Shown: piece by piece, positions 1 through 8,658 of the stretch
Layout: the number at the start of each line of letters is the position of its first letter
Position numbering within the stretch: the stretch's first letter is position 1
Notes under the pieces: model-generated
Database searches by the model: none
What the model was told of the DNA's origin: nothing
The model's input: only the letters and a program-made list of their open reading frames with translations
Assembly (NCBI RefSeq): GCF_016907715.1
Contig: NZ_JAFBCM010000001.1
Coordinates: 8,409,420 to 8,473,419, forward strand
Length of the DNA stretch: 64,000 nucleotides
From: Tenggerimyces flavus
Lineage (GTDB): Bacteria; Actinomycetota; Actinomycetes; Propionibacteriales; Actinopolymorphaceae
Direction of reading: 5' to 3'
Translations under genes and position numbers: made by a program

Positions 1-45
1 GAGACCGACGTTTACACGTTCCTCGACCGGCACGCCGACGTTTGA
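1..45 (+). CDS. C-terminal end of an upstream gene (partial)
   Basis: The first frame is open from the window edge and ends with TGA at 43-45, giving the residues ETDVYTFLDRHADV. Codon use looks coding (G/C in most third positions). Only 14 residues are visible, so no family can be named. It could also be a chance open frame. Confidence 0.3.
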   Translation, partial: ETDVYTFLDRHADV

Positions 46-70
46 CGCCGCGGGTGGCTATGTTCTCCGA

Positions 71-613
71 GTGGCCGACTACCAGGACAGCACCACGTTC
101 ACTTTCGACCGGGCGGCGCTCTGTTGGCCTGTGTTGTTCCAGGTGGAGCCGCTGATCTCGGCGTTCGCCTGGAAGCTGAACCTCGCGGCGACCGTCCTCT
201 CGGATGAGGGTGCCAGCACGTATCCGGACATCGCGAGTGCCCGGGCCACCTCGGCCGCACTGGCCACGCCGCCGCACCGGGTGGAGTTCTACGCGAGCGC
301 CCAGAGCATGAAGGCCGGCGTCTGGGTGGTGGGCTTCGGCGACAGCGAACAGCCGGCGGTGACGATCTACAGCGACTCCGGGCTCGCGGACGACTTCAAC
401 GAGCTGCACGACGCGGTGTCGCAGTTCCTGGGACGGAACGGCGTCGCCGTCACCGAGACGCCCGCCGCGGCTGCCCCGGCTTCGGCGCCGGCCAAGCGCG
501 GCCTCTGGCGCTGGATGACCAACCAACCCATGGCGGTCCAGATTGTCGGCGGCGTCATCGCGACCTTCCTCGCCTCCGGCATCGCCGCCCTGATCGCCAT
601 CCTCGTCCGCTGA
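71..613 (+). CDS. Hypothetical protein with C-terminal membrane anchor
   Basis: A 180-residue protein starting at a GTG. Residues 1-130 are soluble, with no motif I recognise. Residues 131-145 form an Ala/Pro-rich linker, followed by a basic patch (KRGLWRW) and one hydrophobic helix at about 154-178 that ends with the protein. This is the layout of a tail-anchored protein with its bulk in the cytoplasm. It begins 25 bases after the partial gene at the window edge, so the two may share a transcript. No function is assigned. Confidence 0.6.
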   Translation: MADYQDSTTFTFDRAALCWPVLFQVEPLISAFAWKLNLAATVLSDEGASTYPDIASARATSAALATPPHRVEFYASAQSMKAGVWVVGFGDSEQPAVTIYSDSGLADDFNELHDAVSQFLGRNGVAVTETPAAAAPASAPAKRGLWRWMTNQPMAVQIVGGVIATFLASGIAALIAILVR

Positions 614-676
614 CCCGGGACCCTTGCGGTAGGCCGATGCCGGTCGGTGTTGATCTGGACCCCGTCGGTCAGGATC

Positions 677-698
677 GTGGTTAGGTTAGCCTAACCAC
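677..698. promoter_or_regulatory. Iron box (IdeR/DmdR-type operator)
   Basis: A 22-bp near-palindrome (20 of 22 positions symmetric) with core TTAGGTTAGCCTAACC at 681-696, matching 17 of 19 bases of the actinobacterial DtxR/IdeR/DmdR consensus. It ends on the base before the ATG at 699. TAGCCT at 687-692, six bases from the ATG, is a possible -10 of a leaderless transcript, so the repressor would cover the promoter itself. Iron repression of the downstream gene is inferred from the known family. Confidence 0.85.
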
Positions 699-1673
699 AT
701 GCATCGCCCTGGGATCGGCAGGAGAGCGGCGCTCTCGGCGGGGATCATCGCTCTCGCGGGGCTCGCTGTCGGGTGTGGGCGGGAGGCCGGGCCGGCGACC
801 GCGGCGGCCGCACCGCTCGAGCTCGCGCATCAGTACGGCAGCGCGAAGGTGCCCGCCAAGCCCGCACGCGTGGTGACGATGTCGAACAGCTGGACCGATG
901 CGCTCATCGCGCTCGACGTCCCCATCACGGCCGAGTTCGTCACCAAAGGCTATGCGGGCAAGGGAAATCGCTTCGCCTGGACGCCCGAGCACGACTCGAA
1001 GATCATCGAGATGACCACCATCGGCGAGGTCGACTTCGAGCAGCTCGCCAGCTTCGACCCCGATCTCATCCTCGCCGGCTACGTCGGCGACCAGCAGGTC
1101 TACCAGAAGCTCGAAGGCGTCGCACCCACGATCCCCGTCATGGACAAGAAGGCCGTCCTCGACACCTGGCAGGACGTCACCACCACAGCAGGGCGCATCT
1201 TCGGCCAGCAGGACAAGGCCACCGCCCTCGTCAAGAACGTCGAGCAAGAGCTCGAGGACTTCAAGCAAGAATTCCCCACTGCACAAGGCAAAACGTTCGT
1301 CTTCGGCCAACTCGCCGCCGACGGCCAGATCGGCCTCGTCGCCGCCGAGAGCGACGCGGCCGCCAAGCTGATCGCCTCCACCGGGCTCAGGCTGTTCCCC
1401 AAGCTCAAGGAAGTCGTGAAGGGCGGCGACCGCGTCCTCGTCTCCCAGGAACGCACCGACCTCCTCGAAGCCGACGTCCTCGTCCTCTGGCCACTGGCCG
1501 GCGGCCCGGAGACGTTCGAGAAGACCCCCGGCTGGAACGACCTCCCGGCCGTACGCAACCAGGCCACGGTGTTCGTGACCAACGACAATGCCGTCGGCTT
1601 CGGCAGCCCGACCATCTACTCCGTGCCGTACGTGCTCGACCTGCTCCGCCCAGCGGTGAAGGCGGCGACCTGA
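699..1673 (+). CDS. Iron-siderophore ABC transporter substrate-binding lipoprotein
   Basis: A 324-residue periplasmic-binding protein of the FecB/FepB class III fold. The N-terminus is basic (RR at 8-9), followed by a hydrophobic stretch and a lipobox ending LAVGC, so Cys26 should be lipidated. The mature part has the family's two-lobe pattern, with PARVVTM near residue 55 opening the first lobe and a QATVFVTND strand in the second. The iron box directly upstream supports a ferric-siderophore ligand. No permease or ATPase gene adjoins it, so it is an orphan receptor here that must work with components encoded elsewhere. It converges on the VOC gene with 5 bp between the stop codons. Confidence 0.85.
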   Translation: MHRPGIGRRAALSAGIIALAGLAVGCGREAGPATAAAAPLELAHQYGSAKVPAKPARVVTMSNSWTDALIALDVPITAEFVTKGYAGKGNRFAWTPEHDSKIIEMTTIGEVDFEQLASFDPDLILAGYVGDQQVYQKLEGVAPTIPVMDKKAVLDTWQDVTTTAGRIFGQQDKATALVKNVEQELEDFKQEFPTAQGKTFVFGQLAADGQIGLVAAESDAAAKLIASTGLRLFPKLKEVVKGGDRVLVSQERTDLLEADVLVLWPLAGGPETFEKTPGWNDLPAVRNQATVFVTNDNAVGFGSPTIYSVPYVLDLLRPAVKAAT

Positions 1674-1678
1674 CCTCG

Positions 1679-2098
1679 CTACGGCGACGTAGCCGCCTCG
1701 TCCAAAGCGACGAACTCCCCTGTCGGCGGGATCGGCTTGATCACGTCGACCATCGCACCGCTCGGCTCGACGACGATGAAGTGCCGCTGCCCGAATGCCT
1801 CGTCCCGCAAGGGCAAAGCGACCTCGACCCCATCCGCGACGAGGCGCGAGTACAGAACGTCGACGTCGTCGACCTCCAAAGAGATGAGCACCCCAGCAGG
1901 ATCGCGGCGGTGCGCGGCGGGTACGGACCCGTGGTCGCGCGCCACGATGCCCAGCTGCGGCTTCGCCCCGTCCGGCGCCTCGAGCTGCACGTACCACTCG
2001 GCGTCGAAGATCGCCTGGAAGCCGAAGTACTCGGCATAGAACGCACGCGAAGCAGCGACATCAGTGCTGCAAAGAACAGGAAACAGTCCAGTAATCAT
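1679..2098 (-). CDS. VOC (glyoxalase/bleomycin-resistance-like) protein
   Basis: The 139-residue protein starts at ATG 2098 (MITGLFPVL). An open frame continues upstream but would run toward the neighbouring gene. It has the beta-alpha-beta-beta-beta modules of the vicinal oxygen chelate superfamily: STDVAASRAFYAEYFGF in the first and VDDVDVLYSRLVADGVEV with RHFIVVEPSGAMVDVI in the second. Members act as dioxygenases, lyases or antibiotic-binding proteins, and the substrate cannot be read from sequence. The metal-ligand pattern is incomplete by eye, so a binding rather than catalytic role is possible. Confidence 0.75.
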   Translation of the reverse strand: MITGLFPVLCSTDVAASRAFYAEYFGFQAIFDAEWYVQLEAPDGAKPQLGIVARDHGSVPAAHRRDPAGVLISLEVDDVDVLYSRLVADGVEVALPLRDEAFGQRHFIVVEPSGAMVDVIKPIPPTGEFVALDEAATSP

Positions 2099-2138
2099 GC
2101 AAGGAAGCAAACGGCCTCCCCCGGCAGGAGAGTCAAGC

Positions 2139-2933
2139 TCAGCGCAGGGCAGATTCGACGAGATCCGCGTAACCCACCTGGCCACGCGTGTTCGGGTGGT
2201 AGGACTCACCGATCGGGTTTGAGAGCCCGTTGAGCCACTCCGGGTTACCGCACACCGCGTGCCCGATGAAGGCCTGCGTCGGGTTCACCATCCCGAACCC
2301 GTGCGCACTCGCCTGCGCGGCGATCGTCGAGTTCAGCAGATCCGCCGTCGCGTTCAGGCGCGTCATCTCCGAAGCGGAGAAGAACGTCCCAGCGTTGCAG
2401 TCCTCGCCCATGAAGATCCGCGGGTACCCGACCACGACCACCTTCGCGTTCGCGGCCCGCGAGCGGATCTGGTCGTACAGGTTGTCCAAAGTCCCCGGCA
2501 GCGTGTTCCGGACGTACGCCTGCGCGGCGTCGAGCTGACTCGTGCAGGAGTACGGCGCGGGCTTGGCGCACTGGGTGATCACCGGCGCGAAGCCAGCGTC
2601 GTTCCCGCCCACCATCACGGTCACGTACGCGGTGTTCGCGTTCAGGCTGCCGAGCTGGTTCAGCACGTCCGGCACCCTCGCTCCCGAGCACGCGGCGAAC
2701 GTGAGCGTCAACCCGAGCCGCTGCGAGTCGAGCACGGGGTAGGCGTAGTTGGAGCGCTTGCAGCTGGAGGAGTCGTACGCGTACACGCGGGTGCCGACGC
2801 CCGAGGTGTACGAGTCGCCCAACGCCGTGTACGCGGGCGCGGCCTGCGCGGTCCCGCCCAAGGCGACAAAACAGGCAAGCGCTATCACGCTCGCGATACC
2901 GACCCTGAGCATCCGGCGTCCTGACTCGCCCAT
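2139..2933 (-). CDS. Secreted SGNH/GDSL hydrolase
   Basis: A 264-residue exported esterase or lipase. A signal peptide (residues 1-32, cleavage near AQAAPA) leads into block I, GDSYTSG, with nucleophile Ser41. Block III is GGND near residue 108, and the catalytic His lies in YHPNTRGQ near 245. Five Cys in the mature chain would allow two disulfides, as in Streptomyces SGNH esterases. A strong ribosome site (GGAAGGAGAG) precedes ATG 2933. It probably hydrolyses short-chain or lipid esters outside the cell; the substrate is unknown. Confidence 0.85.
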   Translation of the reverse strand: MGESGRRMLRVGIASVIALACFVALGGTAQAAPAYTALGDSYTSGVGTRVYAYDSSSCKRSNYAYPVLDSQRLGLTLTFAACSGARVPDVLNQLGSLNANTAYVTVMVGGNDAGFAPVITQCAKPAPYSCTSQLDAAQAYVRNTLPGTLDNLYDQIRSRAANAKVVVVGYPRIFMGEDCNAGTFFSASEMTRLNATADLLNSTIAAQASAHGFGMVNPTQAFIGHAVCGNPEWLNGLSNPIGESYHPNTRGQVGYADLVESALR

Positions 2934-3086
2934 GCCCGCTCTCCTTCCGGTCGACGCGAGGTCCGGGGAGGAGAAGCGTCACGCAGTGGTACCGATACCG
3001 GACCAAGGGTGACAACAAGGATCACGGGTACGGACGGACCAAATCAAGACCCCGACAGGTGAACAGATGGCCGAGGCACCTTCCTG

Positions 3087-4115
3087 TCACGCGCCGCCGG
3101 CGTACGCGTCCACTTCGGCGACGAACGTGTGCCTGGCCGAGTCCGGCAACCAGGCGATCTCGAACGAGTTTCGCGCCAGCTGCACGAGCTCGGACCGGCT
3201 CAACCCAGCTTCAGCCACGGCGACGAAGTTGTCCGCCACGTACTTGCCGGCGAAGTAGGCAGGATCGTCGGAGTTGAGCGTCGGTTTCAGCCCGAGCTCC
3301 AACATCCGCTTCACCTCCAAAGCCTTGAGACCGTCGGTGACGAACCCGTTCGACACCGGGCACACCGTGAAACCGATCCCACGTTCCAGCACGGCTGAAA
3401 CCAGGGCGGGCGACTCGAGCACGTTCACGCCATGGTCGATGCGGTCGACCCCGATCACCTCGAGCACCTGACGCAGGTTCTCGGCCGTGTCCTGCTGATC
3501 AACATCACAGTGCATAGTCAAGAAGAAGCCCTCGGCACGCGCCCGCGCGAACACCGCGGCGAACTTCACCGGCGGGTTGTCGCGTTCGTCGGAGTCCAGC
3601 CCGACCCCCAGGATCCAGTCCTTGAACGGCAACGCCTCCATCAGCGTCGCCATCGCGTACTCGGCGGAGAAGTCGCGCAGGAAGCACATGATCAGCTCCG
3701 CACGGATCCCCAACAGCCGCCGCCCGTCGACCAGCGCGCGGCGCAGGCCGCGAACGACGACCGGGAACGGCACACCGCGCGAGGTGTGCGCCTGCGGGTC
3801 GAAGAAGATCTCCGCGTACCGCACTCCCTGCGAGGACGCCTTGCGCAGGTAGGCGAGCGCGAGGTCGTAGAAGTCCTCCTCACCCCGCATCACGTTCATG
3901 CCGTCGTAGTAGCCGACGAGGAACGACGTGAGGTCGTGGAACGAGTAGGCCGCCCGGATCTCCTCGGGCGTCGAGTACGGCAGCGAGATCCCGTTCCGCC
4001 GCGCCAGCTCGAGCTTCAGCTCCGGCTCGAGCGTCCCCTCGATGTGCAGGTGCAGCTCGGCTTTCGGCAGTCCCTGGACGAACGCGGCCAGCTCGTTGTC
4101 ACCCACGGCACTCAC
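3087..4115 (-). CDS. Adenine/adenosine deaminase family protein with altered active-site motif
   Basis: About 342 residues from GTG 4115; a second GTG at 4106 is possible, and the longer upstream frame runs into the divergent peptidase promoter. The family motifs are clear: the metal-binding HLHIEGTLEPEL near residue 20, FFDPQAHTSRG, RIDHG and SLNSDDPAYF-type TLNSDDPAYF near the end. These resemble the adenine deaminases (yeast Aah1 type) more than classical adenosine deaminase. The HAGE motif that carries the catalytic Glu in both groups reads HCDVDQQD here. Purine deamination is therefore likely by fold but not certain. It is divergent from the M1 peptidase. Confidence 0.75.
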   Translation of the reverse strand: MSAVGDNELAAFVQGLPKAELHLHIEGTLEPELKLELARRNGISLPYSTPEEIRAAYSFHDLTSFLVGYYDGMNVMRGEEDFYDLALAYLRKASSQGVRYAEIFFDPQAHTSRGVPFPVVVRGLRRALVDGRRLLGIRAELIMCFLRDFSAEYAMATLMEALPFKDWILGVGLDSDERDNPPVKFAAVFARARAEGFFLTMHCDVDQQDTAENLRQVLEVIGVDRIDHGVNVLESPALVSAVLERGIGFTVCPVSNGFVTDGLKALEVKRMLELGLKPTLNSDDPAYFAGKYVADNFVAVAEAGLSRSELVQLARNSFEIAWLPDSARHTFVAEVDAYAGGA

Positions 4116-4264
4116 CGTAACCGAAGGCAGGCCGGGACTCCGGGGATGGACGCGAGGAACGGGTTCGAGGCAAGATTCCCTGGCCGACAGGTGCAACCGT
4201 TGTGCCCGATCGGGTGTCTCTTCCTGGCAGTGCAGTACCCATCGACCTCGGGGGTTTCGTACTC

Positions 4265-5800
4265 GTGTTCTGTTCTCGCCGCTCCGTTCTGCTTGGTTCG
4301 GCCGCTCTCGCGGCCACATCCGTTCCGATCCTCGGCTCCGGTGTCGCGTACGCCGGCTCGGGCAGCCCGGGCGCACCCGGCATAGGCGACGAGGTGTTCC
4401 CGAACCTCGGCAACGGCGGCTACCTGGTCGACCTCTACCTGCTGGATCTCGACTACCGCGAGACGACGAAGCTCGTCGACGGATGCGTCACCGCCAAGTC
4501 GAGGGCACAGCAGGACCTGTCGTCGTTCTACGTCGACTCGGTCGGCCTGGTGATCCACTCCGTCGAGGTCGACGGGCGGAGCGCGACGTTCTCCCAGCAG
4601 GGCGAGGAACTCCTCGTCACCCCGGTCCGCAAGCTGCGGAAGGGCGAGCGGTTCAGCACCAAGATCCGCTTCACCGCCGACCCGCGGCTCAAGGTCCCCG
4701 GCGTCATCTCGGGCTGGTGCCCCACCGACGACGGGTTCGCGATCGCGCCGCAGCCGGCCGGTGCGCACACGATCTTCCCCTGCAACGACCACCCGTCGGA
4801 CAAGGCCGGCTTCGTCGTGACCCTCACCGTGCCGCAGGACCTGACCGCGGTCGCGAGTGGCGTGCCCATCGGCCTGAAGACCCGGAACGGACGGACGACG
4901 CACACGTTCTGGTCCGAGCACCCGATCGCGACGGAGATCCTGCAGGCCGTCGTCGGCAACTACACGATCGTCGAGCGCGGCACCGTACGCGGAACGCGGC
5001 TGCGCGACGTCGTTCCCAGCCACAAGGTCGAGCTGCTCGAGCCGGCGCTCGCGCTGACGCCAGGGCTGCTGGACTGGATCGAGCCGCAGCTCGGCCACTT
5101 CCCGCTCGAGGCGTACGGCCTGCTGCCGTTGAACAACGAGGACCCGGCGGCGTTCGACTTCACCGGTCTGGAGACGCAGACCCTCACGCTGTACAAGCCG
5201 AAGTACCTCGAGGGCATCGAGTCCGCGATCGCGGCGCACATGATGCACGAGATCACGCACAGCTGGTTCGGCAACAGCGTGTCGCCGAAGAGCTGGAACG
5301 ACCTGTGGCTGAACGAGGGGCACGCGGAGTACTACGCGCTCACCTACAAGTACGAGCGCGGCTGGCCGGACCAGTTCGGCCTGACGACGTTCGAGGCGCG
5401 GATGAAGCGGACGTACGGACTCAGCGACCAGTGGCGCCGCGACCACGGACCGGTCGCCAAGCCGCCCGTCGCCTCGCTGTGGCACGCGCAGCGCTACCAG
5501 GGCGGGACGCTCGTGCTGTACGCGCTGCACGAGAAGCTCGGTGCCGAGCTGTTCAACAAGATCGAGCGGGCCTATCTGAAGCGGTACCGCGACAAGAGCA
5601 TCTCCACCGACGACTTCATCGCGCTCGCGGCCGACGTCTCGGGTGACCCGTCGGTGACCCCGTTCCTCGCCGACTGGGCGTACGGAACGAAGACGCCGCC
5701 GATGCCGAACCACCCCGACTGGACCACGCTCCCGGCTCCCGCCTCCGCGCGCCAGACCCCGCGCCCGTACTCCGGCCGCGACGACAGCGCCGTCTCCTAG
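4265..5800 (+). CDS. Secreted M1-family metallopeptidase
   Basis: I place the start at GTG 4265, which follows a GGGGG tract and gives a twin-arginine-like leader (CSRRSVLLGSAALAAT) with cleavage near AYAG; an ATG at 4202 in frame would add 21 residues of poor signal character. The 511-residue protein has the gluzincin zinc site HEITHSWFGN near residue 328 with the third ligand in NEGHAEYY 18 residues later. The exopeptidase motif usually GAMEN appears as GLETQT, which keeps the Glu that binds the substrate amino end. A short protein of this type lacks the long C-terminal domain of PepN. It probably trims peptides outside the cell. Confidence 0.88.
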   Translation: MFCSRRSVLLGSAALAATSVPILGSGVAYAGSGSPGAPGIGDEVFPNLGNGGYLVDLYLLDLDYRETTKLVDGCVTAKSRAQQDLSSFYVDSVGLVIHSVEVDGRSATFSQQGEELLVTPVRKLRKGERFSTKIRFTADPRLKVPGVISGWCPTDDGFAIAPQPAGAHTIFPCNDHPSDKAGFVVTLTVPQDLTAVASGVPIGLKTRNGRTTHTFWSEHPIATEILQAVVGNYTIVERGTVRGTRLRDVVPSHKVELLEPALALTPGLLDWIEPQLGHFPLEAYGLLPLNNEDPAAFDFTGLETQTLTLYKPKYLEGIESAIAAHMMHEITHSWFGNSVSPKSWNDLWLNEGHAEYYALTYKYERGWPDQFGLTTFEARMKRTYGLSDQWRRDHGPVAKPPVASLWHAQRYQGGTLVLYALHEKLGAELFNKIERAYLKRYRDKSISTDDFIALAADVSGDPSVTPFLADWAYGTKTPPMPNHPDWTTLPAPASARQTPRPYSGRDDSAVS

Positions 5801-5812
5801 CGCTCTTTCTCA

Positions 5813-5857
5813 TGAAGGGCACCTTCATTCCATAGGTTCGAATGAAGGTGCCCTTCA
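5813..5857. repeat. Hairpin repeat, TTCATTC type, copy 1
   Basis: Perfect 18-bp arms (5813-5830 and 5840-5857) around the 9-nt loop CATAGGTTC. It lies between the stop codons of two convergent genes, and its right edge touches the end of the amidohydrolase frame. No U-run follows the stem, so if it terminates transcription it does so without the classical signal. Same family as the hairpins at 13346, 13788 and 54529. Confidence 0.9.
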
Positions 5858-5858
5858 T

Positions 5859-7052
5859 TCAAAGCTGCGGCGGGTCGAGACGGTGGCCGTTGGCGAAGAC
5901 CGTCGAAACGCGCGTGAGGGCGGCGATGTCGGCAAACGGATCCCCGTCCACGATCAGCACGTCGGCGTCGAACCCGGCCCGCAGCCGGCCCTTGTACGCG
6001 CCCAGCCCGCAGGCCTCGGCCGCCACGGACGTCGCGGACGCCAGCGCCGCCTCGGTCGGGATGCCGCCGGCGACGTAGTCCCCGATGGCGTGCGCGACCA
6101 AACCGTGCGGCTTGCCCGGGCTGATCCCCGTGTCCGATCCCGCGATCAGCCGCACGCCGGCCTCGTGCATCCGCGCCATCAACCGCTGCCGCAACTCCCA
6201 GGTGATGCCGTTGCGTTCCAGCAGCTCGCGGACCGGCATTGGCGGCTCGGTGCCGTCGGCCTTGCCCAACGTCGGGCAGACGGCGATCCGCTGCTCGGCA
6301 AGGCGTTCCAGCAGCCTGTTGGGTACGTCGATGCCGGTCTCCACCAGGCAGGTGCAGTGCTCGATGCCGTCGACGCGCGCCGCGACCGCCTGCTCCACGG
6401 ACGGCAACCCGTGCGCGTGCGCGGTCACCTGCAACCCGGCGGCATGAGCCTCATCGACGACGAGCCGGAGCTCGTCCAGGGTGAACTGACAGGCCAGGAT
6501 GTCGGTGCCCGGCGTCATCGCGCCACCGCTCGCCATCACCTTCACGAGGTCGACGCCACGCTGGGCACGTTCGCGGATCGCGGCCCTGATCTCGTCGGGT
6601 CCGGAGACCTCGCCGCCCATGTTCCAGCAGTGCCCTCTGCGCGTGGTGACGGGAGGGCCGGCGGCGAGAATCGTGGGCTCTGCTTGGCCGTTCGCCCGGT
6701 CGCGCCGATCGAGAACGGCGTACCGGCGGTCCCCGAGATCGCGCACGGTCGTCACGCCGCACGCGAGCTGCTGCGCGAGCGAGGTCGTGATCACGTCCTC
6801 GAGATGCTCGTCGGTGAAGTCGGGCAGCCGCTCCAGCGCGCTGAGCCCGCCGTCGCCGCAGAGGTGGACGTGGGTGTCGAACAGCCCCGGCAGGACTGTT
6901 CCATTCAGGGCGTCGACGACCACGTAGCCGTCCGGCACCGCGAAGCCAGGCGCCTCGACGCCGACGATGCGCGCGCCCTCGACGAACACCGTCGCCCCGT
7001 CCGTGTGCAGGCGCTCGCCGTCGAACGCGCGGCCGGCTCTGATCGCGTACAT
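5859..7052 (-). CDS. Metal-dependent amidohydrolase (imidazolonepropionase/prolidase-like)
   Basis: A 397-residue amidohydrolase-superfamily enzyme. It has an N-terminal beta-sandwich, then DTHVHL (two metal His) near residue 60, VKVMASGG with the bridging Lys near 170, HAHG and EHC with the other His ligands, and GSDTG with the catalytic Asp near 308. The C-terminus (GFDADVLIVDGDPFADI) is typical of the group that cleaves dipeptides or cyclic amides. The substrate is unknown. It follows the TetR gene by 4 bp on the same strand, so it is the last gene of that operon. Confidence 0.85.
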   Translation of the reverse strand: MYAIRAGRAFDGERLHTDGATVFVEGARIVGVEAPGFAVPDGYVVVDALNGTVLPGLFDTHVHLCGDGGLSALERLPDFTDEHLEDVITTSLAQQLACGVTTVRDLGDRRYAVLDRRDRANGQAEPTILAAGPPVTTRRGHCWNMGGEVSGPDEIRAAIRERAQRGVDLVKVMASGGAMTPGTDILACQFTLDELRLVVDEAHAAGLQVTAHAHGLPSVEQAVAARVDGIEHCTCLVETGIDVPNRLLERLAEQRIAVCPTLGKADGTEPPMPVRELLERNGITWELRQRLMARMHEAGVRLIAGSDTGISPGKPHGLVAHAIGDYVAGGIPTEAALASATSVAAEACGLGAYKGRLRAGFDADVLIVDGDPFADIAALTRVSTVFANGHRLDPPQL

Positions 7053-7056
7053 GGGA

Positions 7057-7665
7057 TCAGCCCGGCGTCGGGCCGTGCAGATAACGCTGCAGGGTGGGCG
7101 CGATCCAGGCGATGACCTCGTCGGTCGGGGTCGACGCGAGCGGCTCGAGCCGGATCACGTACCTGGCCATCGCCAGCCCGATCAGCTGGGAGCCTGCGAG
7201 GTTGGCCCGGAGCCGGCCGTCCTCCTCGTGGATCCGGTCCGCCACCGCGTCGAACAGCAGCCGGGTCAGCGCGGTGCGCATCAGCTCCGCCGCGGCCTCG
7301 TTCGTCAACGCCGAGCCGAGCAGCCCGCGGAACCGCTGCTGGATCTCGCTGCGTTCCCACAGGCCGAGGAACGTACGCACGACGATCGTCCCGACCTCGT
7401 CGTACGGCGAGTCCACCATCAGCTTCACGAAGTCGCGCGGGTCGAACGGGACGTCCATCACCGCGAGGAACAGGTCGTCCTTCGACCCGAAGTAGTGGTG
7501 GATCAGTGCCGGGTCGACCCCGGCCGCGCGGGCGACGCCGCGGATGCTCGTTCCCTCGAAACCACGGGCGGCGAACTCCGCACGGGCGACCTCGATGATC
7601 TCCCCGCGAGTGTCCGGCGCGCCCGGCCGCCGGCCGGGACCCCGCGACTTCGTCGCTCGGCTCAC
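7057..7665 (-). CDS. TetR-family transcriptional regulator
   Basis: A 202-residue regulator from GTG 7665; the longer frame upstream is the shadow of the isomerase gene. The helix-turn-helix lies at about residues 20-65 ([20 protein letters not shown], then [20 protein letters not shown]). The C-terminal ligand domain fits the TetR C-terminal 11-like group. The GTG overlaps the isomerase stop codon (GTGA), which indicates translational coupling. It probably controls this operon in response to a small molecule. Confidence 0.85.
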   Translation of the reverse strand: MSRATKSRGPGRRPGAPDTRGEIIEVARAEFAARGFEGTSIRGVARAAGVDPALIHHYFGSKDDLFLAVMDVPFDPRDFVKLMVDSPYDEVGTIVVRTFLGLWERSEIQQRFRGLLGSALTNEAAAELMRTALTRLLFDAVADRIHEEDGRLRANLAGSQLIGLAMARYVIRLEPLASTPTDEVIAWIAPTLQRYLHGPTPG

Positions 7666-8582
7666 CCGACCGGACCCGTTCCCAGGCTGCGCAACCCGCT
7701 GACCACCTCGATGGTGCCGTCGGTGCTCACCGCGTACGAGGGCTCGACCGGCGCCGCGAAGTGCAGCCGCGCGAACGCGAGGGCCTCGGCGAGGTCGGTC
7801 TCGCGCTCGGACCGCGTCGTCGACCGTCGGGTGTTGACCTCGAGCACGATCGAGCCGGTGTAGCCGCGCCGCGCCAGCAGCTCGAGCACGTCGGCGCAAC
7901 GCTGGTTGCCGCGGCCGGGCACCAGGTGCTCGTCCTTCAACGACCCCGAGCCGTCCGCGAGGTGCAGGTGAGTGAGGCGCGGGCCGAGGTCGACGGCCAT
8001 CTCGTACGCGTCGACACCGGCGGTCGCGGTGTGCGAGAGGTCCAGCGTGACCTGCGCGTAGTCGAAGTCGCGCGGGTCCCAGCCGGGGAGGTACGCCTGC
8101 AGCTCCCGGACCCCGGCGCGCCAGGGGAACATGTTCTCGACCGCGATGCCGATGCCGCTGTCCTGCTCGCGCTGGGCGACGCCGGTGGCGAAGTCGCGCG
8201 CGTACGTCTGCTGCCAACGGAACGGCGGGTGCACGACCACGACGTCGGCGCCGAACGCCTTCGCGGCCTCGACGCTCTTGTCGACCTTGCCCCACGCGTC
8301 GCCCCAGACGTACTGCGTGATCAACAGCGTCGGCGCGTGCACGGAGTAGACCGGCATCTGGTGGTACTCCGACAGCCGCCGGACCGCGTCGATGTCCTGG
8401 CTGAGCGGATCGGTCGTGACCATCAGCTCGACGCCGTCGTACCCCAGCCGGGCCGCCAGCTCGAACGCCGTGGCCGTCGACTCGGGGTAGACCGCGGAGG
8501 AAGACAGTGTGATCCGGGCATCCGGAACACGCACGACGGCATCCTTACCCCGCCGGTGAGTCTCGACCTCGTCAGCGTGCAC
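7662..8582 (-). CDS. Xylose-isomerase-like TIM-barrel sugar phosphate isomerase/epimerase
   Basis: A 306-residue AP-endonuclease-2-type TIM barrel. The metal site can be followed strand by strand: the VEN Glu near 170, the Asp and His of LDLSH, the His of HLHLAD near 215, and the Glu of VLEVNT near 245. The N-terminal 25 residues are less conserved in appearance, so a start somewhat downstream is possible. A homologue (Rv0498 type) sits near the ppx gene in mycobacteria, which fits the ppx gene 1.1 kb upstream here. The substrate is unknown. Confidence 0.8.
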   Translation of the reverse strand: MHADEVETHRRGKDAVVRVPDARITLSSSAVYPESTATAFELAARLGYDGVELMVTTDPLSQDIDAVRRLSEYHQMPVYSVHAPTLLITQYVWGDAWGKVDKSVEAAKAFGADVVVVHPPFRWQQTYARDFATGVAQREQDSGIGIAVENMFPWRAGVRELQAYLPGWDPRDFDYAQVTLDLSHTATAGVDAYEMAVDLGPRLTHLHLADGSGSLKDEHLVPGRGNQRCADVLELLARRGYTGSIVLEVNTRRSTTRSERETDLAEALAFARLHFAAPVEPSYAVSTDGTIEVVSGLRSLGTGPVG

Positions 8583-8658
8583 GAGAGTCAGCGTACGGTG
8601 GGGCCCGGATTACCGCCCGGTCAGGAGGCGCGTGGCGTCCCGCTCTGGCCTTGGCCGT

